Shown here: positions 25,244-33,523 of the stretch, piece by piece
How the letters are laid out: each line of letters opens with the position of its first letter
How positions within the stretch are numbered: position 1 is the stretch's first letter
Source: Lichenifustis flavocetrariae
Lineage (GTDB): Bacteria > Pseudomonadota > Alphaproteobacteria > Rhizobiales > Beijerinckiaceae
NCBI RefSeq assembly: GCF_026130545.1
Contig: NZ_JAMOIM010000002.1
Location: 124,001-188,000, forward strand
DNA: 64,000 nt
Reading direction: 5' to 3'
Translations under genes and position numbers: made by a program
Notes under the pieces: model-generated
The model's database searches: none
Told to the model about the DNA's origin: nothing
Seen by the model: only the letters and a program-made list of their open reading frames with translations

Positions 25244-27120
25244 TCCGCGGCCTCGACGGGCGCGGCAGCCGTCGCTCGGGTCGAGACCCTCCGCCGACCG
25301 GCCCATGCTGAGAAGAAGCCACCGATACCGCTCGGAAAGAGAACCACCAGGCCGACGATCGCGGCACCGAGCACCAGCTTCGAATAGTCGGTCTGGCTGA
25401 TCAACCAGACCGACAGCGCCTTGTACACGACGGCGCCCAAGACACTGCCCGACACGGTGCCCACACCGCCCAGCAGCACCATGACGAGACCATCGACCGA
25501 CGTCGGAATCCCGAGCGCATCGGGGAAGACACTGCCCTTCAGGAAAGCGAAAAGCCCCCCGGCCAGCGCCGCGAAGCCGCCAGCCACGATGAAGCAGACC
25601 CACTGGGTGTGGCGCCGACCGATGCCGATCGCTTCGGCGCGAAGGCTCGAGTCCCGCACCGCCCGCAGCCCGTAGCCGAAGGGCGAGAAGGTGAGGATCC
25701 GCAGCGCCCCGATGCCACCAACTGCGACCGCAAGCGACAGCCAGTAGAACGCGCGCGGGCTCGCCGCCCAAGCGTCGGGCCAGCTTCCCAGAAGACCATT
25801 GTCGCCCCCTGTCACGGCGGTCCACTGAAAGGCGGCGGACCAGGCGATCTGGGCGAAGGCGAGTGTAAGCATGGCGAAATACACGCCGGCCAGACGGACG
25901 CAAAACCAGCCGAACAAAGCCGCCCCTGCCAGCCCGAGCATGACACCACAGCCGAGCGCCGGGATCATCGGCCAGCCGAGACTCTTCACGGCGAGCGCCG
26001 CCCCGTAGGCGCCGAGCCCGAAATAGGCGGCATGGCCGAAGGAGGCCAGTCCACCTGTCGACATCAAGAACTGCAAGCTCATGGCGAAGAGCGCGAAGAT
26101 CAGCATTTCGGCCCCGACCGCGAGCCCGTAGGGGCCGAGCCACAGCGGGAGCAGAGCCGCAACCGCCACGGCCACCAGGGCGATAAATTGTGCTTTGGCA
26201 TCGAGCGGCCGCCAGGGCCGCGAGCTCATCTGCCCTGTCCCTCGCGCCGGGGCTTCGGCCCGGCCCAGGAGACCATTGGGGCGCAGCACCAGGACGACGG
26301 CCATCACCACGAAGACCAGCACGAGCGAAACGCCCGGCAGCACCAGAATCCCGAAGGCGTTGAGTTCCGCCACCAGGAGGGACGCCAGAAAGGCGCCGCC
26401 GACGCTCCCCAGGCCGCCGATCACCACGACCACGAAGGCCTCTACGATGACGGTCAGATCCATCGCGTGATTGACGGCGTCACGCGGGATCTGGAGGGCG
26501 CCGCCGAGCGCCGCGAGCCCGACGCCGAGGCAAAAGACGGCCGTGAACAGCCATTTCTGGTTGACCCCGAGCGCCGCCACCATGTCGCGGTCCTGGGTCG
26601 CGGCCCGCACCAGAATGCCGAAACGAGTACGGTGGAACAGCAGCCACAGGGCGCCGAGCACGAGTGGACCGAGCGCGATCAAAACGAGATCGTAGCTGGG
26701 TACCGCCTGGCCCAGCACTTCGACGGCACCCTTGAGCCCCGGCGCCCGTGGCCCAACGAGATCCTCCGGTCCCCAGATGATCACCACGAGATCCTCGGCC
26801 ATCAAGGTGAGACCGAAGGTAGCGAGCAGCTGGAAGAGATCCGGCGCATGATAGATCCGCCGCAGCAGGAGAATCTCGACAAGCCCTCCCAGCGCCGCCA
26901 CCACCAGCACCGAAAGCACGATACCGCCCCAGAAGCCGATCGCTCCTTCGAAGCGCTCGGTCAACGTATAGGCCACATAGGCGCCAACCATGTAGAAGGC
27001 GCCATGCGCGAAATTCACGACGCGGGTGACGCCGAAAATGATCGACAGGCCCGACGCGACGAGGAACAGCGAGGCTGCGCCTGCAAGACCGGTCAGGAAC
27101 TGGGCGAGGTAAAGAGCCAA
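25240..27120 (-). CDS. Fused LivH-LivM ABC transporter permease
   Basis: A 626-residue membrane protein. Residues 1 to about 290 match LivH (VVNFAHGAFYMVGAYVAYTL near the start, GLGSVGGAFLASLLVAELNA near its end). Residues about 310-605 match LivM (LMSTGGLASFGHAAYFGLGA and GLVMVLLGGVGTVSGSVLGA). The join is a short polar linker (APARGTGQMSSRPWRPLDA). About 16-18 membrane helices are evident. LivH and LivM are usually separate subunits; here one frame joins them, so one copy may supply both halves of the channel. The stop overlaps the LivG start. Confidence 0.93.
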   Translation of the reverse strand: MALYLAQFLTGLAGAASLFLVASGLSIIFGVTRVVNFAHGAFYMVGAYVAYTLTERFEGAIGFWGGIVLSVLVVAALGGLVEILLLRRIYHAPDLFQLLATFGLTLMAEDLVVIIWGPEDLVGPRAPGLKGAVEVLGQAVPSYDLVLIALGPLVLGALWLLFHRTRFGILVRAATQDRDMVAALGVNQKWLFTAVFCLGVGLAALGGALQIPRDAVNHAMDLTVIVEAFVVVVIGGLGSVGGAFLASLLVAELNAFGILVLPGVSLVLVFVVMAVVLVLRPNGLLGRAEAPARGTGQMSSRPWRPLDAKAQFIALVAVAVAALLPLWLGPYGLAVGAEMLIFALFAMSLQFLMSTGGLASFGHAAYFGLGAYGAALAVKSLGWPMIPALGCGVMLGLAGAALFGWFCVRLAGVYFAMLTLAFAQIAWSAAFQWTAVTGGDNGLLGSWPDAWAASPRAFYWLSLAVAVGGIGALRILTFSPFGYGLRAVRDSSLRAEAIGIGRRHTQWVCFIVAGGFAALAGGLFAFLKGSVFPDALGIPTSVDGLVMVLLGGVGTVSGSVLGAVVYKALSVWLISQTDYSKLVLGAAIVGLVVLFPSGIGGFFSAWAGRRRVSTRATAAAPVEAAE

Positions 27121-27158
27121 GCGTGCGCCTCGCGGAAGGGCAATGAAGAAGGACGGAC

Positions 27159-28358
27159 CTACTCGGCCGGACGGAACGTCTTCACCTCGCTATCCGGCGG
27201 CAGATATTTGGCGCCGTCGCGATAAGCGAAATCGACCATGACGCCCTTGCCGTCCTGCACGGCCGTCTTGCCCACGAAGGCCCCGAGCGTCGCCTGATGG
27301 TCGATCGCCCGAAGTGTCGCGTTTCCGAATGGCGTCGGGAAGGACAGGCCTTCGGCGGCGCCGACGAGTTTGTCGGTGTCGGTCGAGCCTGCCTTGCGCA
27401 GCACCTCGGCCGCCGCCTTGATCAGCGTATAGCCCACGACGGAACCGAGACGCGGATGATCATTGTACTTGGCCTCATAGGCCTTGAGGAAGGCGTCATG
27501 CGCGGGCGTGTGAATGCCATACCAGGGGTAACCGGTGACGATCCATCCCTGCGGTGCTTCATCCTTCAGGGGTTCGAGATATTCGGGCTCGCCGGTCAGG
27601 AAACTCACCACGGCCCGGTCTTTGAAAAGCCCGCGCGTGTTGCCCTCGCGAACGAGTTTCACGAGGTCGGGGCCAAACTCGACATTGAGAATCGCGTCGG
27701 GTTGCGTGGCCGCGATGGCGGCCACCACCGGGCCGGCGTCGATCTTGCCCTGCGTCGGCCATTGCTCGCCGACCCACTCGATGTCGGGCCGTTTCGCCGA
27801 TAAAAGATTCTTGAACACCGCGACGGCCGATTGGCCGTATTCGTAATTGGGCGCGATCGTTGCCCAACGTTTGGCGGGCAGCTTGGCGGCTTCCTCAGCC
27901 AGCATCGCGGCCTGCATGTAATTCGAGGGGCGCAGCCGGAAGGTGTAATGGTTGCCGTGCGCCCACACCATCGCGTCGGTCAAGGGCTCGCCGGCAAAGT
28001 AGAAGACCTTCTTCTGCTTGGCGAAATCCGCGAGCGCCAAACCGATGTTCGAGAAGAACCCACCCGCCAGCATGGCGACGCCTTCACTCGATACGAGCTC
28101 GTTGGCGGCCGTCACCGCCTCGGCCGGCTTGCCGGCATCGTCTTTGGACACGACGACCAGTGTCTTGCCATTGATGCCGCCCGCCGCGTTGATCTCCTCG
28201 ACGGCGAGTTGCCAGCCCTTGCGGTACGGTTCTGTGAAGCCGGGCAGCGCCGAATAGGAGTTAATCTCGCCGATCTTGATGTCGTCGGCGCGGGTCGGCG
28301 CAAGACCGCTGCCGAAGAAGGTGCCTCCCAAAAGAGCGGCGATGAGAACACGTTTCAT
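27159..28358 (-). CDS. ABC transporter substrate-binding protein (Leu/Ile/Val-type fold)
   Basis: A 399-residue periplasmic binding protein of the peripla_BP_6 type. The signal peptide spans about residues 1-24 (LLGGTFFGSGLAPTRA then DDIK). The N-lobe begins IKIGEINSYSALPGFTEPYR, followed by GWQLAVEEINAAGGINGK, and VVSKDDAGKPAEAV is the usual second strand. It is the first gene of the transporter group, 38 bases before the permease and 118 bases after the AA_synth gene. An aromatic or heterocyclic acid is its likely ligand by context; the fold also binds amino acids and urea. Confidence 0.92.
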   Translation of the reverse strand: MKRVLIAALLGGTFFGSGLAPTRADDIKIGEINSYSALPGFTEPYRKGWQLAVEEINAAGGINGKTLVVVSKDDAGKPAEAVTAANELVSSEGVAMLAGGFFSNIGLALADFAKQKKVFYFAGEPLTDAMVWAHGNHYTFRLRPSNYMQAAMLAEEAAKLPAKRWATIAPNYEYGQSAVAVFKNLLSAKRPDIEWVGEQWPTQGKIDAGPVVAAIAATQPDAILNVEFGPDLVKLVREGNTRGLFKDRAVVSFLTGEPEYLEPLKDEAPQGWIVTGYPWYGIHTPAHDAFLKAYEAKYNDHPRLGSVVGYTLIKAAAEVLRKAGSTDTDKLVGAAEGLSFPTPFGNATLRAIDHQATLGAFVGKTAVQDGKGVMVDFAYRDGAKYLPPDSEVKTFRPAE

Positions 28359-28476
28359 CCGATCCCCTTGCTGATTGATCTCACCGTCGCACCCGGGCCG
28401 CTGCCACGTCGCGAGGTCAAGGCCCTGACTTCACCGATTCGAAGGCGGACGCGAAGATAAAGCGGGCCTGCGACCA

Positions 28477-29061
28477 CTACCGCAATCCGTCCTCGCCCTT
28501 GATCTCCGCCACCGTGAGGCCGCCGACGCGGGCCAGGGGGCGGCCACTGTCCGTGACGGCGATCGCCACCATGATCTCGCCGGCCCGTGGCGCATCGTTG
28601 ATCCGCACTTCCATACCGTCAAAATGGCTGCGCACGAAGGCCGCATCCTTGTGCCCGAGTGGCACATCAAGAACCGTGCCAGGACCGCCGCGTTTCTTGG
28701 ACGATGGGATGAGCGCCGCGCCCTTGCCGAGGGTCTTGCGGACTGGCGCGCCCATTTTTGGATGCAGAACGGCCGCCGCGTGTTCGAGTTCGCCATCCTC
28801 CCCGACGCAGGCCGCCTTGCCATAACTTTCGGCCTTGGCGCCCGGGATCCCCAGTGCCGCGACCGCACGCTCGGTCAGCAGCGCCCCGAGTTCCTCACCG
28901 ATCATGACGAGGCCCGAGAGATCCTCGACATAGTTCCCAGCAAACGGGTTGGCGATGACGGCGACGGCGGCCGCACGGCGCGTCGGCGGGCTGATAGAGC
29001 GCCCCATCTCGCTGTGGACCTCCTCGACAAAGGTGACGATCTTGCGGATCTTAGCGCTCAT
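28477..29061 (-). CDS. AA_synth (DUF1185, PF06684) family protein, paralogue 2
   Basis: A 194-residue protein of the family called 'amino acid synthesis', whose solved members have a variant of the Bacillus chorismate mutase fold. ANPFAGNYVEDLSGLVMIGE, ESYGKAACVGEDGELEHAAA and KKRGGPGTVLDVPLGHKDAA are the family blocks, with a GEDGLR tail. It shares the same block order with its upstream neighbour, so the two are paralogues and may form a hetero-oligomer. Its GTG/ATG start overlaps the upstream stop. The catalytic activity is not known. In this operon a role in opening or hydrolysing the reduced nicotinate ring is a reasonable guess only. Confidence 0.88.
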   Translation of the reverse strand: MSAKIRKIVTFVEEVHSEMGRSISPPTRRAAAVAVIANPFAGNYVEDLSGLVMIGEELGALLTERAVAALGIPGAKAESYGKAACVGEDGELEHAAAVLHPKMGAPVRKTLGKGAALIPSSKKRGGPGTVLDVPLGHKDAAFVRSHFDGMEVRINDAPRAGEIMVAIAVTDSGRPLARVGGLTVAEIKGEDGLR

Positions 29062-29639
29062 CGCAACCCATCCTCTCCCTTGATGTCGCTCGCCTTCAGG
29101 CCACCGGCACGATTGTGGATGCGGGCCCCCGTCGTCATCACCAGTGCGAGCAGGATTTCGTCGGCCCGCGGCCCGTCGGCGATGCCGACCTCCATGGCAT
29201 CGAAATGGCTGCGCACGTAGGAGGCGTTGATGTGGGTCACCGGCACGTCAAGGCGTGTCCCCGGTCCACCCACCTTCTTGGTGGAAGGAACGATCGCCTT
29301 AGCGTCGCCCAGGATCTCGCGCATCGCATAGCCGCCGGGCGCATGCCACAGCGCACCATGTTCCACTTCACCCGCCTGCCCCACGATCGCGCCCTTGCCG
29401 TAGCCTTCGATCGCGGCCGGGCCACCGAGCGCCGCCGCAAGATCGCGCGCCATGGCGAGCCCGAGCGGCTTTAGGTCGTCCATGAAACCGACGATCTCCT
29501 CGACATACCGGCCCGCGAAGGGGTTGCGGATCACGGCGAGCACCGCGCCGCGCTTGAGCGGCTTCGCGGCGACCGGACCGCCCTCATGGAAGATTTCCTC
29601 CACCGTGAGACACCGCTTTCGGATCACGACCTCAGGCAT
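29058..29639 (-). CDS. AA_synth (DUF1185, PF06684) family protein, paralogue 1
   Basis: A 193-residue protein. NPFAGRYVEEIVGFMDDLKP, IEGYGKGAIVGQAGEVEHGA, KKVGGPGTRLDVPVTHINAS and YVRSHFDAMEVGIADGPRAD align block by block with the next gene, including the shared C-terminal IKGEDGLR. The ATG at 29639 overlaps the end of the UPF0280 gene by eight bases, so the two are translationally coupled. The enzyme activity is unknown. Two adjacent, diverged copies are unusual for a simple duplication and suggest different roles or a mixed complex. Confidence 0.88.
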   Translation of the reverse strand: MPEVVIRKRCLTVEEIFHEGGPVAAKPLKRGAVLAVIRNPFAGRYVEEIVGFMDDLKPLGLAMARDLAAALGGPAAIEGYGKGAIVGQAGEVEHGALWHAPGGYAMREILGDAKAIVPSTKKVGGPGTRLDVPVTHINASYVRSHFDAMEVGIADGPRADEILLALVMTTGARIHNRAGGLKASDIKGEDGLR

Positions 29640-30534
29640 AAACGAGATTCTCCTGCCGCACCGAAATGGTCCGGCGCATGGGGGGCAGAGGACGGAAACC
29701 AACCGACTCCGTGACGCCCTGAAGGTGCAAAGCAGCGCCGCAGATGAGATCCTGCTCGATCAACGCCCGCGTCCGCGCGACACCGGCCTGCAGGGCGGTG
29801 TCGATTTCGACGCTGGAAAGTGGCCCCACGGAACGGGTCACCAGGCGATCACCGAGGTCATTGTCCAACTGGATCGTCGAGGCTGGCGCGCGTCGAACCG
29901 CCCGATGGCCGGGCAGGTCGACCGCATTGGCGATGATGGTCGCCGCCGCATCGGCCGCGGCGGCCGTGCGGGCCAGGACCGTGACGGCATCGGCGATGCC
30001 GAGCGAAAAGCTGCGGCCCCGCCAGCCGCTCGTCGCAATGCCAAGCACCCGATCTTCGCCCGTGAGATCGATATGGCCGACAAGGCTCGGCCGATCGTCT
30101 CGATCGATCATGCCGACCCGAAACCGTGCCCCCGGCGCGAGATGCAGCGCGATATCCCCGCCATTGTTCACGAAGGCTCGGGTGAGGTCGGCCGCCCCCG
30201 TCATGGCACCAAGGATTTCTTCCGCCACCGCACCGGCCACGGCCGCCATGGGGGTGATGAAATGCAGCGTCGCAAAAGGCGTCACCGCGGCCTGCATGCG
30301 GCCCGCCACGAGACCCGTCATTGCCGCATCGTCGAGCCGCGCCGGTGCGCGAAGACGATCGAGTTCGCCGCAAAGTTCATCGAGGACGGTATGAAAACGC
30401 GCGGCGGCAGAGCGATAAGCCATCTCGACCGATGCATCCGATCCGGACGCACCGATCACGAGGTCGATCGGACCGTGCCGCAGGTGCAGCCGCCGACCAT
30501 CGGGCAGAAGCCTGATCTGCGGCCCGGCGCTCAC
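29632..30534 (-). CDS. UPF0280 family protein (ApbE-like superfamily)
   Basis: A 300-residue protein. Landmarks are LPDGRRLHLRHGPIDLVIGA, TPMAAVAGAVAEEILGAMTG, FVNNGGDIALHL and GIATSGWRGRSFSLGIADAV. The NNGGDIA and TSG segments resemble the flavin-handling region of ApbE, the FMN transferase, with which UPF0280 shares a superfamily. A GTG at 30534 overlapping the reductase stop (GTGA) is chosen as start; an upstream start at 30573 would overlap more. Because the preceding gene encodes a flavo-iron-sulfur reductase, a flavin-delivery or maturation role is plausible, but it is inference. Function in the family is not established. Confidence 0.85.
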   Translation of the reverse strand: MSAGPQIRLLPDGRRLHLRHGPIDLVIGASGSDASVEMAYRSAAARFHTVLDELCGELDRLRAPARLDDAAMTGLVAGRMQAAVTPFATLHFITPMAAVAGAVAEEILGAMTGAADLTRAFVNNGGDIALHLAPGARFRVGMIDRDDRPSLVGHIDLTGEDRVLGIATSGWRGRSFSLGIADAVTVLARTAAAADAAATIIANAVDLPGHRAVRRAPASTIQLDNDLGDRLVTRSVGPLSSVEIDTALQAGVARTRALIEQDLICGAALHLQGVTESVGFRPLPPMRRTISVRQENLVYA

Positions 30535-32027
30535 CGGTGCAGCGCCTTTGCGGCGTCGGCGAGCAAAGGCCAAGGATTGTCGGCCCGGTGCGGCACCTGC
30601 CGCCGATGTTCGCTCGGCGCGCGAAACTCCGAAAGCGGCCGCACCTGATCCATGTGGCCGCCGAGCTTCTCATAATCCGACATGCGCAGCGTGAATTCGA
30701 TCGGCGCGACCAGTGCCGGCGTCGGCACGTAGCCGAAGCCGTTGGGCGGCACGCGCGAGACATCGACCATGAAGGTGATGCCCCCGCCCGGCCACACGTA
30801 GGTCGGCGCACCGCCGCAGGTGACGATTGTCAGCGCATCCTTGACTGAACGCGTCAGCCGCACCGGGTTCTCGGTGACGCCCGCCCGGAGCGACCCCCCG
30901 GCGCCGCCCATGAACAAGACGGTGCAGAGTGCCGGCTCGCAGTTTTCCTGGATCAGCGAAACCGACCTTCGAAGGTCCTCCGGCATGCTCTGCTCCACCG
31001 GGCGCAACGCCTCGTCGAGCACGTAGTAGCCGGCGTGTTCGCCGGTGGTCGATACCATCAGCAGCGTCAGGCCGGGCCGCGCGACCTTGGGGTCGAACGG
31101 CCCCAGGATCTGCAGCGGATCGGCCACGTTGGTGCCTCCCCAGCCCGTGCCGGGCTCGGCGACCTGAAAATAGCGTCCCGGCGTCGAGCGCCGCCCCTTC
31201 ATCTTCAGTCCGGTATCGCGGATGCCCAGAAGTTTGCCGGCCTGATGCTCGGACAGGACGCCGGTGATATGGTCGTCGACCACCACCACCTCGTCGACAC
31301 GATCATGCCATTGCTTGGCGAACATGCCGATCGTGGCCGACCCGCAGCCGACGCGCATGCGCTCCTCAATCGCGCCATTCACGATGGGCGGTCGCCCCGC
31401 CTGCACCAGCACGGTCGCGCCGCCATCGACCGTGAGTTCGACGGCGCCGCCGTTGCACAGCGTCAACAGCGCGTCGCAGGTGACGCGGCCTTCCTTCTTG
31501 GAGCCGCCCGTCAAGTGGTGCACCCCGCCGAGCGACAGCATCTGCGAGCCGTATTCGCCGGTGGTGACGTGGCCAACCGGCTCGCCGTCGACCCGCACGG
31601 CCGCGCATTCGGGGCCGAGGTGCCGGTCCGTGTCGATCTTCACCTTCACGCCGCAATAGGAGAAGATGCCTTCGGTCACCACAGTGACCATGTCCACGCC
31701 GTCGATCTCCGAGGCCACGATGAAGGGCGCGGGCTTGTAGTCCGGATAGGTCGTGCCGGCCCCGATGGCGGTGACGAAGGTCTGCGGCTCCCGAAGAATA
31801 TTGCCGTCCCAATCGAGGGTGCCCGAACCGAACGGCACGACGAGGTCGCCGTTCTCGAGTGCCTGCTCAAGGATGATGTGTGGGTCGACGCGTACCAGCG
31901 CGCCCGCATCGTTGGCGTAGCGATCGCAAGCGCCGCGCGCGCCCGGCTTGATGTAGCACATCACCGGGCAGGCATCGCAGCGGATCTTGTCGCCTGCGGC
32001 CGTAGCATCGTCCTGCAGCAGCGTCAT
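30531..32027 (-). CDS. hnr: 6-Hydroxynicotinate reductase-like protein
   Basis: A 498-residue protein of the family annotated as 6-hydroxynicotinate reductase, which in anaerobic and some alphaproteobacterial nicotinate pathways reduces 6-hydroxynicotinate to 1,4,5,6-tetrahydro-6-oxonicotinate with reduced ferredoxin. Cys17, Cys20, Cys24 and Cys34 (CDACPVMCYIKPGARGACDR) are the likely iron-sulfur ligands. EGIFSYCGVKVKID, RMRVGCGSATIGMFAKQW and YFQVAEPGTGWGGTNV are conserved blocks. The ATG at 32027 fits the conserved N-terminus. It is the first gene of a long minus-strand operon and has the operator described at 32091. The family name rests on few characterised members; the NicAB-like genes opposite support it. 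No ferredoxin gene is nearby. Confidence 0.8.
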   Translation of the reverse strand: MTLLQDDATAAGDKIRCDACPVMCYIKPGARGACDRYANDAGALVRVDPHIILEQALENGDLVVPFGSGTLDWDGNILREPQTFVTAIGAGTTYPDYKPAPFIVASEIDGVDMVTVVTEGIFSYCGVKVKIDTDRHLGPECAAVRVDGEPVGHVTTGEYGSQMLSLGGVHHLTGGSKKEGRVTCDALLTLCNGGAVELTVDGGATVLVQAGRPPIVNGAIEERMRVGCGSATIGMFAKQWHDRVDEVVVVDDHITGVLSEHQAGKLLGIRDTGLKMKGRRSTPGRYFQVAEPGTGWGGTNVADPLQILGPFDPKVARPGLTLLMVSTTGEHAGYYVLDEALRPVEQSMPEDLRRSVSLIQENCEPALCTVLFMGGAGGSLRAGVTENPVRLTRSVKDALTIVTCGGAPTYVWPGGGITFMVDVSRVPPNGFGYVPTPALVAPIEFTLRMSDYEKLGGHMDQVRPLSEFRAPSEHRRQVPHRADNPWPLLADAAKALHR

Positions 32028-32090
32028 GGCTGTCTGATCCCCGCTTCGCCGGAGAGCCCGATCATTCCCGCGAGCACCACGCGAAAGATC

Positions 32091-32135
32091 GTTCGTGTAC
32101 AAACGAGTTTGCGCTCCAGATTAGAACGCTGTCAA
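32091..32135 (-). promoter_or_regulatory. Promoter and operator of the hnr operon
   Basis: On the minus strand TTGACA (32135-32130) is followed after 17 bases by a poor -10 (GCAAAC, 32112-32107), then immediately by the site whose plus-strand text is GTTCGTGTACAAACGA (32091-32106). It contains TCGT-N6-ACGA, an inverted repeat. The same 16-base site follows the -10 of the nicA promoter, identical except for two central bases. This supports a shared repressor. Confidence 0.6.
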
Positions 32136-32260
32136 GGCACCTCCGGCCCTACGCTCAAATGAGCCTTTCGCACCGCTCGACACCTGCGGCAGTATGTCAA
32201 AAGCCGCTCGGGTCGCTGGCGTGAGTTCGCCGCAGCGGTCCCCCACGAAGGAAGGTCGAC

Positions 32261-32905
32261 GTGATTTCCCCGAAGCTGTTCTACTCGCCCGGTGCCTGTT
32301 CGTTGGCGCCCCATATCGCGCTCGAAGAGACCGGCGAACCCTTCGAGCCCGTTCTTGTCGACACCAAGACGGGCGTCCACAGGGAACCGCCTTATCTCCG
32401 CATCAATCCCAAGGCGCGCGTTCCGGCCCTGGCCATCGGGGATTGGGTGCTGACCGAAAATCCGGCCCTTCTTCAGTTCATCGCCCGGTCTTATCCGGAC
32501 GCAGGGCTCTGGCCCGAAGATCTGCGGGCACAGGCCAAGGCCATGGAGTGGCTCGCCTGGATCGCCTCCACGGTGCATGTCGCCTATGCGCATGTCCGCC
32601 GTGCGGAGCGTTACGCGACATCGGAAGCCGCCTTGGCGGACGTGCGCGCCAAAGGGCTGGACGCCTCCCGCGACCTGTGGCGCGCCATCGAGCGGCAGGT
32701 CGGGGCGGGCCCTTGGGTGCTTGGCGAGCGATATACGGTGGTCGATGCCTACCTGTTCGTCTTCTGGCTCTGGGGACAGGGCCCGGCGCTCCAGCTTCCC
32801 ATGGCGGAGTTCTGTCCGGCATGGACCGCACAGGCGCGGGCCATGGGAAAGCGGCCCGCGGTGCAGCGGGCTTTGGCGCGCGAACAGATCGCCTTTCCAA
32901 CGTGA
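32261..32905 (+). CDS. Glutathione S-transferase (beta-like)
   Basis: A 214-residue GST. The N-terminal thioredoxin-like domain has LFYSPGACSLAPHIALEETG (the SPGAC(S) motif with the Cys typical of the beta class), then RINPKARVPAL and LTENPALLQFIA. The C-terminal helical domain follows, with WVLGERYTVVDAYLFVFWLW. The GTG start is preceded by AAGGAAGG. It lies divergent from the reductase operon and before nicAB, sharing the intergenic operator region. Beta-class GSTs act in stress or aromatic degradation; a role with a reactive nicotinate intermediate is inference. Confidence 0.88.
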   Translation: MISPKLFYSPGACSLAPHIALEETGEPFEPVLVDTKTGVHREPPYLRINPKARVPALAIGDWVLTENPALLQFIARSYPDAGLWPEDLRAQAKAMEWLAWIASTVHVAYAHVRRAERYATSEAALADVRAKGLDASRDLWRAIERQVGAGPWVLGERYTVVDAYLFVFWLWGQGPALQLPMAEFCPAWTAQARAMGKRPAVQRALAREQIAFPT

Positions 32906-32981
32906 TGCATGCCGCGGGCGGCGTTCCGGCCGGAGAGGTTCGGCGGTTGCCCCGCCATCGAAAGAAATGAAATCTCGTCGA

Positions 32982-33026
32982 TTGACCTTTGAGTCGATCG
33001 CCCTGAACATGTTCGTACACAAACGA
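32982..33026 (+). promoter_or_regulatory. Promoter and operator of the nicAB-like operon
   Basis: TTGACC (32982-32987) is followed by a 17-base spacer and GAACAT (33005-33010), then GTTCGTACACAAACGA (33011-33026), 24 bases before the nicA start. This repeats the layout at the hnr promoter: -35, 17 bases, -10, then the 16-base site. A repressor bound here would block the start site. Confidence 0.65.
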
Positions 33027-33049
33027 TTCCGCGCGGTATCGCTGGCTGC

Positions 33050-33523
33050 ATGATCCACCTCACCGTGAATGGAACATCTCACGCTCTCGATGTGCAGCCT
33101 GACGTGCCGCTTCTCTATGTTCTGCGGAACGATCTTCAGCTGAACGGCCCCAAATACGGCTGTGGGCTTGGAGAATGCGGCGCCTGCACGGTGCTGGTCG
33201 ATGGGATCGCGGCACGATCCTGCGTCATTCCGCTCGGGATCATGGCGGGGCGTTCGGTGACGACGCTCGAAGGACTGGGCACCCCGGAGGCGCTGCATCC
33301 GGTGCAGCAGGCCTTCATCGACGCCCAGGCCGCGCAATGCGGCTACTGCCTCAATGGGATGATCATGACGGTTACGGCACTCCTCAACCGTAACCCCTCC
33401 CCGAACGATACCGAAATCCGCGCCGAACTGCGTGGCAATCTCTGCCGCTGTGGTGCCCATGTCGAGATCCTGCGGGCCGCCCATCGCGCCGCGACCCTCG
33501 TCCGCCGGGATCGGGCCGCTTGA
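33050..33523 (+). CDS. nicA: Nicotinate dehydrogenase-like small subunit (2Fe-2S)
   Basis: A 157-residue two-cluster iron-sulfur subunit of a xanthine-oxidase-family enzyme. The plant-type 2Fe-2S site has Cys38, Cys43, Cys46 and Cys58 (GCGLGECGACTVLVDG); the second has Cys97, Cys100, Cys132 and Cys134 (QCGYCLNGM, GNLCRCG). It carries electrons from the molybdenum site to the heme domains. Its stop overlaps the next start (TTGA). With the large subunit's three heme c domains it has the NicAB arrangement of Pseudomonas putida, which hydroxylates nicotinate to 6-hydroxynicotinate. Isoquinoline or other heterocycle hydroxylases have the same small subunit, so the substrate rests on context. Confidence 0.9.
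   Translation: MIHLTVNGTSHALDVQPDVPLLYVLRNDLQLNGPKYGCGLGECGACTVLVDGIAARSCVIPLGIMAGRSVTTLEGLGTPEALHPVQQAFIDAQAAQCGYCLNGMIMTVTALLNRNPSPNDTEIRAELRGNLCRCGAHVEILRAAHRAATLVRRDRAA

Noticed and set aside
24458-26143. Extended 561-residue LivG-containing frame
   Set aside because: The upstream part is a shadow frame inside the permease gene; the true LivG begins at the ATG overlapping the permease stop.
25609-27225. Plus-strand open frame over LivH-LivM
   Set aside because: Shadow of the permease gene; the product is hydrophilic and rich in His, Gln, Arg and Glu with no family match.
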